64,000 bases of DNA. Origin: Nemertoderma westbladi (Eukaryota > Xenacoelomorpha > Nemertodermatida > Nemertodermatidae). The DNA is taken from assembly GCA_032718475.1 (NCBI GenBank), contig JAUCBJ010002472.1:1-64000 (forward strand), written 5' to 3'. Made by a program: the position numbers and the translations under genes. Shown piece by piece: positions 31,707 to 43,038 of the stretch. The notes beneath the pieces are model-generated. The model ran no database searches and was not told the DNA's origin. It saw only the letters and a program-made list of their open reading frames with translations. Position 1 is the first letter of the stretch; every line of letters begins with the position of its first letter.

Positions 31707-32093
31707 GAGTTATTCACCAGTGAAGTTTTGTTATTGTATAAAGGTTAGCAGTACAGTTACTATTGTCATTTGCCTATCTTCTGTATTTGTTCTTGTTTGT
31801 ATTAAATTCGACTGCAGTTAAATTTTGAGTATATAGTCCATTATTAGTAACTAAATGATACAGTGTATACTACGGGAAAATATCGGATATAATAAGACCA
31901 TATTTCATTGATAAATTTAATTTAATTAATTGAACATTCATCAGGCTAGTGTTTGTATAAGGGTTAATAGTTACAGCTAGACGAACCCGGCTTTCACTAT
32001 CACGTCACCTTCAAGATCTCTGCATGTCAACATCGTCAATAAAAGTAAAATAAAATTAATTTTAATTTTTTTTTCTCAATTTCATGCTTACTT
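31707..32093. other. Unassigned AT-rich stretch
   Basis: No gene or element recognised. Confidence 0.35.
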
Positions 32094-32170
32094 GTAGCCA
32101 TGGTGTAGTGGTTGCATTGAGTTAACATCTCTCGGAGGTCGTCGGTTCAACCCCCGCATGGGGGCGAGTC
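32094..32170 (+). repeat. tRNA-derived SINE head or tRNA pseudogene
   Basis: A-box-like TGGTGTAGTGG at 32101-32111 and B-box-like GGTTCAACC at 32144-32152, spaced as in a tRNA, followed by CCCGCATGGGGGC. The acceptor and anticodon arms do not pair well, so this is a retrosequence or SINE head rather than a working tRNA. The body downstream, to about 32290, has no clear boundary. Confidence 0.55.
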
Positions 32171-33370
32171 CAGTTTACGTTTCGGCACGCTAGCTTTGAA
32201 GGGTCTAGCCAATGAGCATCGCTGCATTAATGCATCCTTAAATTGTAGCTAAATTTTGTTAATATAAATATACTGGCGGAACTATAAATTAAAATTATTA
32301 AATACAATTATTGCGATAAATAAACATGTTAGTGGTTTTGGTGGTTAACAAGGTCCACTATGGAGGGACATGAAGCGCAGTTGAGAACGTGATGTTTATC
32401 CTCGGCAGAGTTCCTACAATATTTGCAAAGACATTGCAATCACAGCTCGTGGAAAGGGGTAACCAGTTAAACAGATGAGATAGTGGAAACTATGGGCGGT
32501 TCCCTGGTGACAATGTGTCGATTTCTCTGTTGTGAATCTTTCCAACTCCAACTTGTGAAGGCTGGCCGTTCGGTGCGGTAACTGCGATAATGCTGTAGGG
32601 TTGAATAGCGATGGGTTTATAATAGGAGATCTTCAGTGCGAGTTTTTTTCTCGTATAGCTCTAATGGACATAGTCACAGATGAGAGCATCCTTTTAACAA
32701 ACTTCGATTTGATTTTATCAATCTCTTTCATATGCGTGAGAGGTAAGAAGCGGCCAACCTCGGTAAAACCATATGATACCATTGTTGGTTCTATTTTCTT
32801 AACGACACGGGTTTACCTTGTTTTAAAAAAAAATAGTAACTAAATGAGTAATGGAGTTTCCTCTTGGGGGTTTCGTTCTGGGGGGACCGAACTGGAAATA
32901 AGTCGTCAGACTTTGTGTGTAGGCCTAATCCCTGGCCTAATGGCCGAACGAAAATTTACTTCTAATTTTTTTTCTTTTCGTCATTATTTATCTGAGTTAA
33001 TTGTTATACTCTCGTAAACCAATCGTTTCGATTGATTATTGCTAGGTATTTTGTTCTTTTAGTCTGGCGCACTCTATGAATTCCCCATGGTGTTAAATTT
33101 TATAACCGCAGAAAATTAATAATAATTGGAATACATGCAACCCAAAACGGAGTAAAATGGTGTACAATATAAAATATAAACGGAGAGACACAAAGGAAAA
33201 TTATAAATTAAATTTGTAAAAAAAATATTAAAAGTAATCAATAAAATAAAAGTAATTAAGTCGTGAACCCATTCATCCAGTCGCTGAAGTCGAAGTTTAA
33301 CATCTAATGTAAATAGGACTATATGATAATGCGAAAAAGCGAATGCGAATAGCGAAAAGTATCAACCGGC
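32171..33370. other. Unassigned stretch
   Basis: No gene recognised. Short open frames (for example 32601-32843) have no recognisable domain. Confidence 0.35.
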
Positions 33371-33456
33371 CCTATTGGGGCTCGAACCCAGTACCTAGGT
33401 TTCAAACTTCTGGTTATCATCAGCCGGGTGAGTGTACTGAGCTACCAGGCCAGGTG
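33371..33456 (-). repeat. tRNA-like retrosequence
   Basis: On the minus strand: GGCCTGGTAGCTCAGTA with an A-box core (33444-33435), later GGGTTCGAGCC, a good B box (33389-33379), and a 3' GGGCC that can partly pair with the 5' GGCC. The A-B spacing is about 45 bases, long for most tRNAs but possible for a Leu/Ser-like form. The central part does not give a convincing anticodon arm, so a SINE or tRNA pseudogene is likelier than a gene. Confidence 0.5.
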
Positions 33457-33531
33457 AATATTTATCTATGGAGTGGGATATTATATTTAGGCCAACTAAT
33501 CACTCAAAGGAAAGTACAACTTAGTAATTCC

Positions 33532-33588
33532 CGTGCTCTGCCAGAAATGGCAACCATCCTCTCTGGTTGCCATTTCTGGCATAGCACG
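33532..33588. repeat. 25 bp-arm hairpin
   Basis: CGTGCT plus TGCCAGAAATGGCAACCA on the left is matched by its reverse complement on the right, with one mismatch (33538/33582) and a 7-base loop TCCTCTC. It sits at the left edge of the RLE-type LINE remnant and may be a fold-back created at the insertion. Confidence 0.9.
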
Positions 33589-33599
33589 CGGGCCATTCG

Positions 33600-34314
33600 A
33601 CTACCATTACACAAACTCCAATAGACTCAGACGCAGCGAGACAGCATGCGTGGATGGAGCCACTGCACGAGGCAAACCGCGCGGCTCTTTGGGCCGCCGC
33701 CACGACGCAACTGGAGATTGCCCGCCTCACGCGGTTGACTCGTTGACATGTCAGTCTCCGGCTGCTGGCTCGACGCCATTCCCATCAGTTCGTTGGGACT
33801 GAAACTCACTGACGCCCAGTTCCGAGTTTCGGTTGCCACACTCCTCGGTTGCAAGGTAACCGAACCCCACAGGTGCTCCCTGTGTGGAACCATTGATGTA
33901 AGATCAGATGGCCTCCATGGTCTGTCATGTCGGAGAAGAACCGTGAGGATGGCACGTCACTCTATGTTGAACAACATGGAGCCATGGCTGCATGCTGACT
34001 TGGGATGCGAACATCATTGACCCCCTCGCTCCCAGTCATCTCGCTGCGAGTGCCAGCTGCCAGCCGCCGTGTTGTCGAGGAGGCAGAGGACATGAAGATC
34101 GCGAAGTAAGAGGAACTAGTCAACCGAGAATACCTATTCCACCTGGTAGCCTTCGAGATCTTCGGTCGACCCGGCCTTGAGACTGCTGCATTCCTAAAGG
34201 AGGTGGGCATAACCCATCAACGGAATCACAACGCATCCTCATAGCCATCCTGATCGGCAACACAGCCTCCATCCTTGGGACCGCGGACCCTGCACTATCA
34301 CAGGGTCTCTACGA
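33600..34314 (+). pseudogene. C-terminal remnant of a LINE with restriction-like endonuclease
   Basis: One frame gives SGCWLDAIPISSLGLKLTD, then CSLCGTIDVRSDGLHGLSC, a C-X2-C...H-X4-C finger as found before the restriction-like endonuclease (RLE) of R2-type LINEs, then RMARHSMLNN. The frame breaks near 34010 and continues in others with DPLAPSHLAAS, EEAEDMKIAKYEELV and FEIFGRPGLETAAFL, the usual following blocks. The RPD catalytic stretch expected between them is missing, so there is a deletion as well as frameshifts. The remnant ends at a run of 22 C (34315-34336). Confidence 0.55.
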
Positions 34315-34641
34315 CCCCCCCCCCCCCCCCCCCCCCAGCCCCTGCACCCATCGCGGGCCAGACTGCTTGACTTTTAATTTTTTAGACTTTTAATTTTAGG
34401 GATTATTAGATAGAAGGCGTTGTGTTTGTTTGTGCTATTTCTGTTGATATACAATTCATATTAACCTGTATAATTATAAAAGTTAAAAATTATATAGACA
34501 CATATAATTCCATATCACTTCGTTTAATAAAAATAAATTAAATTGATATATACTGTAAGTAAAATTTCACAAATTGCAAGATAAATATATATTATTTGGA
34601 ATTATTTTTGTAACTTAAAAGTGAAAGTTGTAGCGAGAAAC
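34315..34641. other. AT-rich upstream region of the carbonic anhydrase gene
   Basis: Poly-C tract, then AT-rich DNA up to the start codon. It presumably contains the promoter and 5' UTR. I see no motif specific enough to call. Confidence 0.4.
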
Positions 34642-37600
34642 ATGGATATAAAACTCCGGCCAGTCGTATTTATTTTCGTGTTTGAGTTTTTGGTGTTGGG
34701 AGCCATAGCAGCAGCGGATGGAGGTGAGCAAACTTTTTAATTTTATAGAAATTAACATACTCACATACTAATTAAGATACTAATTTGTCTTCATAAAGAT
34801 ACAATCAAAGGCCGAGTGCTGCTAATTGGGTCCATGGATTGCCAATAGTACATTATTAATACTATCTATACTATACTATACATATTTATTACACAGAATT
34901 TATTAGTTTTATTCTAATATTCTTCTGTAAATGGGGTCATGCTTGGATTCGAGTCTTAGACTAACACCACAACTATAATTAAAAAACGTAGACCGCACAA
35001 TTATGCTGTTGATGTTTGATTAAAATCTATTTTAAGTCTAAATAAAATGAAATTATGGTATACCAACATATAATTAATTAAGTATTTGTCCTGAAGTTTA
35101 TTGAATTACAGTATTATACAATAACAATATAGTTTGTTGAATTATATTGTTTCTGTAATTGTACAATTTTAACATTTTGTTTATTTATTTTGTTTCAGAA
35201 TGGTCATACGTAGGTAAGTCACTTGTTATATGACTACTACTGTATCTCCTTGGAAACAATAGGAAGAGGAAACATTCGGATGTACCCGTTTTGTACCAAG
35301 TTGGGAAATTCCTAGTAATTCGGTAAACGTTGCGAAAATTATTTTTATTCGCAAACATTAGTGATAATATTTTATTTTCCTTGCAGTGAATACTATATTT
35401 ATTTACATAAGTTACCTTAGTTTATGGGTCCATTTTAAATATTAAATGCTACTGTACTTCTAATTAATTAATGAGCGACAGGTGACTTTTATTCATTTCC
35501 CATTCAATCGCATCTAATTTCACAGTTTAATAACTTATTCTGGAATATTATTAATTCGCTACTTCCAATATTCTTATCTACTCTACCTTTTGTTTGGATT
35601 GTATTATGCAAATTTACATATATTTTATGTTCGTTCATATACTGTATAAACGGTGATATCTGCTCAAGTGATAATTAATATGTGAAAATGGGCAATGAAT
35701 TCTACAAGAGTCTCATCCCTACAACCGAAGGTAATTTATCTATAATTTATTATTTTAATTTCTGATAGATCCATCAATGTGGCCTATAAACCACCCAGGT
35801 AAATGTGAAGGTGACTTTCAGTCTCCTATTAACATAATGAGCTACGACGCTGTTTACAACTCAAGTCTGTCTAGGCCACCGTTGAGATTCTCCCCCAACC
35901 ATTTCGATATCGATTTCAATAAACTTCATCTCACACATTCTGGCCATACCGGTAAGTAAACAGCGACGATAAACATTGTACTTCTTCTAATGTAATAGCA
36001 AGTCAGAACTGGCGTCAACAGGAGAAGGCCTACACTACTACGATCGCATGCTGCATTGCAGCTGAATTATATATACTGTATTACATTCATATTAAGAATG
36101 ATGTGACGGCTTGTCAACAACATTGCGCCGCCACAACTCCCTATCACCCATGTCATTTGCTAGATCATCCGCATCTTCAAGGCCAGTGTCCTTTAAGATG
36201 CGTCTCAAGAAGGTCATGGGCTGTCCACCACTGCCTTAATCTCTCCATGGTGTTGCCAAAGCACAAGATTATGCAGTTGTTGGTCCTCACGGCGAAAGCA
36301 ATGTCCTGCAAAATACGATCAGACATTTCTTGATGGCTGGGCTCCCTCTAGTGATTCTGACAGTACCCTTAAGTCATCAGCAAATTCTAGATCAGTAAGG
36401 TACTTTGCTGGATTTCCTCGACTTCTGGAGCCAGTAGGGGGTGTTACCATCACCCCATCTTTATTAAGATGTTCTAAGGACATGCGTAGAACATAAGCAA
36501 CCTCAATTACGAATAAGAATGGTGCAAGTGTGTCACCCTGAAGGACTCCCCATAAGTCTTCGAATGGATCTGTCAACATCAGCAGTAGACACAAACGTGG
36601 TGGATCCATCGTACAGTGATCTGATAGCTGCAATAATTTCCTTAGGAATACTATATGCTGCCAGTTTACTGAACATACATGGTCGGGAGACTGATTCAAA
36701 GGCTTTAATAAAGAAGTTAACAAAGATAATAACCAGTTGTCTGTCTTTCTATATTGATAACTCTTCAATTATCAGAATAGGCTCCACAGTCCCACGACCT
36801 CTATGGAACTCATTCTGATTTCCACGGAGAGCAGTCTCTCAACAGGATCCCTGATGCGATTCTACATAATTTTATTGTATAACTTTGCAGTAATCGAGAT
36901 TAATGAGATTCCATGAAAAGATACGTATATTGTTAGGTTGCCTTTCTTTGGGGCATGGTCCAACTTATTTGTTTCCAGTTCTTGAGGGACACTCTTTGTC
37001 CTGTACATGTCCACAATAATGCAATGTGGTGAATGAGCTTCAAGCATTAAAGAATTTTAAAGACCCCAGGGGGCACACCATCTACTCCACTGGCACGATT
37101 GCTCTTGATGTTCCTAACTAATCTAATCTTGATTTCATCAAAGGTGAACACAGACTCAGATACATGATGTACCTCAAAGATATCAGACAATGACAATACT
37201 GTCATTGTTTAGAAGCTTCTCCAAGTGGTCCTTCCAACCTTTGAGGCGTTCAGATGGAGATTCATCTTTAACCTTGGTGGTTGGTTGGCTTTTCCTCCCA
37301 GTCCCAGTGAGCAGGTTGATTGATTGCCATGCCTGGGCTGATTGCCTGCTATCATCGGCATTGGTTAATTGCATCAACCTGCTTATTGATGAAGTATGAT
37401 AACCTTACAATCCATTAGAAAGTAAACTCATATACACTACCGGGTAGAGGTCGAAGTGTACATATCTGTGAATTTTTTAAGATGTTAAGTTTTTATATTC
37501 TACAGTAAGTATAGGCCTTCTATTATATTGCGAATATTTGCTGATATATATGTATTATATTTTAGTTGGTCTAACATTCCATGCTGAGAATGAGAAATTG

Positions 37601-40600
37601 GAGGTGAGTGGAGGGGGTTTAATGCCAGGGAAGTATTGGTTTTATAACATTCACTTCCACTGGGATGTTGAAGATGTCTTTGGCTCGGAACACCAGATCG
37701 ACGGTGACCACTTCCCCCTTGAGGCCCACATCATCTATGTTCATGAACAGTACGACAATGTCGGTCAAGTGATAAGTGCTAAGGACCCCAACGGATTGGC
37801 TGTAATGGCCATATTGTTTAAGGTTAGTTGAAATTTCTACAGTATTAACTATTTGATTTTATTTATTATAAATTATTAAGTAATTTAAACAGGACTTAGG
37901 ATGATTCAACTCTATAGCAAATGGAGTGAAAAAATGAATTCGCCACCAGCGGGATCGAACCCGCGTCTCCCGATAAACGTTCAGGTATGCTAACCACTAC
38001 ACCACAGAGGCTCCTGCATCTTTCCGATTGATTTGCTATAAGGTTACCGTTGCTATTTTATTTAATATATACTTTTATATTAATAAGCTAACCTTTTTGG
38101 TAATTAAGATAACAAGTACTGTATATTATGATTATTCTTAGTATTCATGTCATACATTATATATATGATGATCATATAAAACTAGTACATATTTTAATCA
38201 TTATTAATCGCTTTTTATTTCTAACACAGCAAGCTGACTACATGAACGAACTCATTGACCCTATAACCATCCAACTAGCCGACGTTGCTAAGCATGGAAC
38301 TGAGGTTCAACTACAACACAACTTCGATTTAGGCAGCCTTCTGTTTGAAGTTGGACCCAATTTTTATCGATACCAAGGTGGACTCACCACTCCAGAATGC
38401 AACGAGATCGTCCAGTGGACTGTGTTTCAACGTATTGCCGATATTGGTCATTATCAGGTCGGTAGTTTTTCCAGCAATAATTCTAAAATGTTCAGAATTT
38501 GATATATCCCATTATATAATAAAAAATATGAAGGATTAATAAGACAGAATTGGCGATAGACATAGACTCTGTAGTTAGGGAAATACAGCTTGAAAATATA
38601 AAGGGTTGTACAAATTGGTAGTGTGAAATTTACACAATTAATTAGGTTTTGGTTTATATTTGACCATGTATGTATATGGTGTGTGGATTACCATAGCACC
38701 CTTAGTCGTAAAAAATAAACCCTTTGTTAATTGGGGTTCGATAACAGGACAACAGTAATAATATTGGTCGAAATGCTCAACAACAGTCTTCAAATTAAAA
38801 AAGAGGGACTCCAACTATGCTAGCTGCTTTTAAAATTTTATATTTGGCTGTTTATGGCTGGCTGTTATCTGTCAGCCAAAAACAGACAATATTTAAGTAG
38901 GCCTCTAGCTGATACCAGGATATGCCTAATACAGTAGTAAACTACTGGAACGGTACTTACTGACTTTGTTTATACAACTATTTCAGCCTACATCTGTACC
39001 TGCCTACTGACTACTGAACTATAGATATGGCCTACCACAGTACCGGTACTGTGTAATCCTACACTCTGTTGCTTGCGACACCCGAGAATGGAATGTCGGC
39101 ACAACTTGTCTTCGATGGAGCCTCCATTGTGGAGGCAGGTTGGCTTTGGAAGTATTTTTGTATTTAGTGCTCTCTCTGCAGAAGTTATCAATGTGGATCT
39201 ACCAGTTTATTCCGGCTATCCCCTCCCCGTACTGCCGTACAGCTCTTAGTTTAACTGTAGACACAAAATTGACGGATTGCATCGATAAGTGGCGATGGAT
39301 TCGGATTGGTACAAATTCTCACATGTATTTCGTTCTGTTTTCGAGTGATGGTGTTCCGCTGGAAACAACATTCTCCGGCAGATTGTCGAGCCTATTATTG
39401 ACGGTACGTGATAGGCCTACCGACGTTTCTTTTTCAACTTTGAAGAATAAACACTGAGCTGGATATGATAGTAACAAAGTGGTTTAAAAAAACTGAATGT
39501 GGTATTTCACCAATTTTTTTGAGGGAAAGGAAGTGTTTTAAGGGACAACCCCAAAGTAACAATACCCACAGTACAGTACAGTAGTTATTACAGTACCGGT
39601 AGGGTGAGTGAGGGAGACTTAAACCCCAAAAGTTATAATCGCTCTAAAGAACAGATAAATAAATTTTTCAATGCCGTTTTAACTTTTTCACATTACATTT
39701 ATGATTGCTATCATTATGTGAGAGTTTGAGAATTTCAACTCTTAAACTTTTTTAATTAAACCAATTATTCGTATTTTCGAAAATGCGTCAAGTCTCCCAC
39801 AATGGGGGGAGAGTTGACACCTAGGGTGGGAGACTTAACCCCACCCCGCATACTTGTAAATTCGTTCAAAAATGCAGAAGAAGTGTAATAATTACATGTT
39901 CAACATGTCTATTTTCTAGAATAGTATCAAAATTTTAAAAAATGCAATTGTTAAATTATTATCCAAAATTTTATACAAATTTAGGTGGTCTTTCACATGG
40001 TTCTCCCAATAAGAACTGAATAAATAATAGTTCGTTAAAACTGCATTAAAATTTCACGCGGGAGGGTACTTTTCATTAATGAATATCTTGTATAATTTTC
40101 AATCCAGGCACATATTAATTGTTTTCCTGTAATTCTATTGATGCGTGCCGCTTTCTGAGGAAGTGGCATCTTGTTTAAGCTGTCAATCACCCAATTGGCA
40201 GGCTACTAACTACATTGCAAAGAGGGAAGGAAGAGTTGGTTGGCTTGGCTTGGCTGGGTTTATCAAGGCCTCTCTCTCTCTCTCTCTCTGGCCACTCCAT
40301 TGTATTCACATTCCATTGATAGCTTGGTCTGTGTAAGTGCCGATCAACTGGTTGGAGTGCCCTGGTGTAATGGTTCTCTACGTGGGTGTATCTCTAGGTA
40401 GACGTTAGCATTGAAGGCTTCAAGTCTCCCTCACACTCGGGCGTCATGTCTCCCCACATGGGCTTCTTTTTTATATTAATTGATATAATTTCAAAACGGC
40501 TGAACCAAAACTGGAAAACAATATATGGCAGGATAGTGCAATAATTAGTCAACACATGTTGTGAATTACAATTAACATACAGTAAAATAAGGATGCGATT

Positions 40601-42489
40601 TTTCATTCGTTGTAAAGGGAAAAAAATGTACTTTTGAACACAGAAAACGTTTATTGACAATAAAACAAAAAATAACCAAAAGGTAATAAAACATGGATGC
40701 GCGGGTGTTCCCAACAAGTATTTTACACATTTTTGTGTGGTATTGTTATATAATTTACAATAGTTTTTGAGTTATTCAAAAAAATCAAGTCTCCCCTAAA
40801 GTCAAGTCTCCTCCCTCACTCACCCTACTGCAGCCACCATATGAGTCTGTCAGTCTGTGGTCTGAGACTACATATAATGGAAGCTGTTGTCAGGTTGTGT
40901 TTATACCTGTATACAACTGTAGGCTATGGTACACCAATACTGGTGAACCGGGACAATAAATAACAGTTGACAGTAATACTGCAGTTGTTAAAAATTCAGT
41001 GCCCCTGAAACCGGAAAGAGTCAACCATTGGACTTTTTTACACTTTTGGTCTAACCATTGGACTTTTTTACACTTTTGGTCTAACCACTGGACTTTTTTA
41101 CACTTTTGGTCTATCCATTGGACTTTTTTACACTTTTGGTCTAACCATTTGACTTTTTTACACTTTTGGTCTAACCATTGGACTTTTTTGACACTTTTGG
41201 TCTAACCATTGGACTTTGTACACTTTTGGTCTAACCATTGCATTGCTGTGTTCTTCCTCTACTACACCCTCTGCCTTAAAATTGTGTAATGCAATTTTAA
41301 TACTTTTCGTAACGTAAACTGGTCTTTATAATTAAACACATTATAATAACGACCTATTATATATTTTTCATATTAAATATATTATATAATTCCGTTTTCG
41401 CCTATGTGATTTTTTTTATACATAGTCTGATTTTAATTAAAGAATTAAAGTTGATCAATGTTTCCTATGAAAAAAATAAAAAGTTCTTATATCCTAGAAT
41501 GTGCAATAATTATTGTAATTAATTAGTTTTAGTTTGTTTGCTTTCTTATACATATTATCATTATATTATCATACTTATGGCACTGTTTACTTCATTCAAT
41601 ACCAATACCTACAAACAGTACAGTTAATCATGCCAGATGTGTAGGATATCCCAGCCCACATTAAAGAAACATTAAAAGAAGCACTAGCCAATTAAGAGTT
41701 TGTGCTTTGCTTAGAAATTAAACCAGGTATAGGATGATAATAAGGCACTCCTAAAATTTTGGATAGAATGACCAGCAATTAAATGCGCCGTATCGGTTGG
41801 TACAGTATGTATTTATAGATCCATACCCCTTTTCTTTCCCCCTCTTCCCTTCCCCCTTTTCTTACGCGCTCTTTCCCCCAGCAAGCACAGAGAAGATCTT
41901 CCCTCAGCTCGCGCGCTGGTTGTCCACTGTTGTCTTGTTATCGACCCATCCTTGTTAATTTGTGGCCAGACACAAATAAAATAAAAAAATAAAGTATAGC
42001 TCCATATATGTAGCGCAACAATTACCACTTAATGAAGTGTTAAATGAATGGGAAAGGCTCTCTATGGGCTATCTATATGTAGGTATTCTCACCTGTTATG
42101 TAGAATAGCATATTCCAAATTATAGCCAAAGCCAAACAATTTTGAAACGCTGAGAGTGATAATCGAAGATTTGTCCAAAAAACCCACCCCCCCCCCCCCC
42201 CCTCCGGTGGTTACACCTTTTCCCCCTCTCTAATTACTACGAACATTTTGGAGTATTGTTTATTTCTACCTCAAGATTTATCTTTCAACAATATGTAAAT
42301 CCAACATTAATTTTTCAGCTGGTGGGATTCCACAACATCAGAGATGAAAATGGTGTACAGGTGCTCGCAAATTTCCGACCAGTTCAAGATCTCAAAGGAA
42401 GAGTTGTCAGCACATCTTCAGCAGATAACATGGCCGCACCCTTGTTCACCATGCTGTTTCTATCTGTATTCCTTAGACTACTGGCCTAG
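34642..42489 (+). CDS. Alpha-carbonic anhydrase, secreted/GPI-anchored type (six exons)
   Basis: Exons: 34642-34723, 35199-35213, 35769-35951, 37566-37822, 38230-38457, 42319-42489. All have AG acceptors and GT donors and join in phase to give 311 residues. The enzyme interconverts CO2 and bicarbonate. Residues 1-25 form a hydrophobic signal peptide. Zinc ligands are His123 and His125 (NIHFHW) and His148 (EAHII). His92 (SGHT) is the proton-shuttle position, Glu135 (GSEH) the gatekeeper and Thr232 (LTTP) the active-site Thr. Cys45 and Cys236 fit the disulfide of extracellular isozymes such as CA4. After SSADNMA comes a hydrophobic C-terminus with no charged tail, as in GPI-anchor signals. The active site looks complete. 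Exon 2 is only 15 bases (E-WSYV) and is assigned from splice signals and the conserved N-terminal motif. Transcript data are not available. Confidence 0.9.
36030..37400 (-). pseudogene. LINE X remnant in carbonic anhydrase intron 3
   Basis: Older X copy, antisense to the gene. The 3' hairpin and tail (CTACTACGATCGCATGCTGCATTGCAGCT on the + strand) are at 36035-36064. C-terminal RT bases follow to 36310. An internal deletion then joins directly to the region encoding LTDLEFADD and SLEGAQ (36420-36340). Fingers and palm follow at 36470-37050 (GVLQGDTLAPFLF, PKKGNLTIYVSFHGISLI), and the pre-RT region at 37180-37380. Many frameshifts. It is clearly more diverged than X1 and X2, so X has been active over a long time. 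Confidence 0.8.
37913..38040 (-). repeat. tRNA-like unit framed by 10 bp inverted repeats (intron 4)
   Basis: TATAGCAAAT at 37913-37922 and its exact reverse complement at 38031-38040 enclose a minus-strand tRNA-like sequence. It has TGGTGTAGTGGTTAGC (A box), a 5-pair anticodon-like stem CCTGA/TCGGG with 7-base loop ACGTTTA, and a T-arm GCGGGTTCGATCCCGC with perfect stem and B box. The base before the expected anticodon is C instead of T and the acceptor stem pairs poorly. It is therefore a tRNA pseudogene or SINE rather than a functional tRNA. Confidence 0.6.
38520..39599. other. Carbonic anhydrase intron 5, first part
   Basis: Intronic. An open frame at 39140-39457 (105 codons) has no recognisable domain. 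No other feature seen. Confidence 0.35.
39602..40825. mobile_element. 1.2 kb non-autonomous inverted-repeat DNA element (intron 5)
   Basis: Starts GGGTGAGTGAGGGAGACTT and ends with the reverse complement of GGGTGAGTGAGGGAGGAGAC, a terminal repeat of about 19-22 bases with a 3-base indel. TA flanks both ends (39600-39601 and 40826-40827). A GGGAGACTT word, often followed by a C-rich stretch, recurs inside in both orientations (near 39614, 39787, 39830, 40420, 40785 and 40801), like subterminal binding sites. No transposase frame. The superfamily is not assigned. Confidence 0.7.
41023..41232. repeat. 30 bp minisatellite, seven units (intron 5)
   Basis: Units start with AACCATTGGACTTTTTTACA, repeat every 30 bases and are nearly identical; one has an extra G. 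The open frame across it is a by-product of the period being a multiple of 3. Confidence 0.95.
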
Positions 42490-42792
42490 GTCCAACCAAT
42501 AGATCTGCCCATATTTTCGATATACAATGGTACTGTATTTACACGTAAGCCTATTGTAAAAAATAACACAGGAATTTTGTAGTGGCGCATATCACTTTCT
42601 ATTTATTTACTTACATAAATTGTTAACGAAGTACAGTACTGTAGTACCGGTACGGTTAAATACTGTACAGTAGTTGTGTTAAATACTGTGGTGTTACGTA
42701 GTTGAGTATAATTACTTCAGTATCGGTGATTCTACTTATAATTATAAGCTACATATATCTGGGTACAGCGGTACAGCAGGTGATTCCATACT

Positions 42793-43038
42793 TTGGGTGA
42801 GTCCCTTTGGGGGTTGGTACCTCAATGGACCTCTAAGGGCAGCGACAACGATGCTCATTCCTATAACGGCGCCGCCGACAGCCACAAAGGGGCTTGGTGG
42901 TATGGTAACTGTGGCGCCTCCAATCTAAACGGCCTCTACGGGGTGGGGGAGGGTCTGGAGGGACCTCATTGGTACACATTCACTGACCCTGAGAGTGCGG
43001 TCCCAATGGAGAAAATAGAAATGAAGATCAGAGTTTAG
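42793..43038 (+). pseudogene. Fibrinogen-related domain, C-terminal exon fragment
   Basis: Encodes SDNDAHS, GAWWYGNCGASNLNGLYG and, near the stop, EKIEMKIRV, which is the C-terminal end of a fibrinogen-like (ficolin/tenascin-type) domain. The calcium loop DND and the WWY-NC core are present. The cysteine usually found about a dozen residues before WWY (NCA) reads NGA here, so the Cys in GNCG has no partner. No upstream exons of the domain are visible in the 300 bases after the carbonic anhydrase stop. It may be an exon remnant, or the last exon of a gene whose other exons were displaced. Confidence 0.65.

Noticed and set aside
37940-38012. A functional tRNA gene
   Set aside because: T-arm and boxes are good, but the acceptor stem does not pair and the base before the anticodon is C instead of T.
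39140-39457. 105-codon ORF in carbonic anhydrase intron 5
   Set aside because: No recognisable domain and no splice or start context that sets it apart from chance.
41023-41232. Trp/Phe-rich repeat peptide (HWTFLHFWSN type)
   Set aside because: Pure translation of an intronic 30 bp minisatellite.
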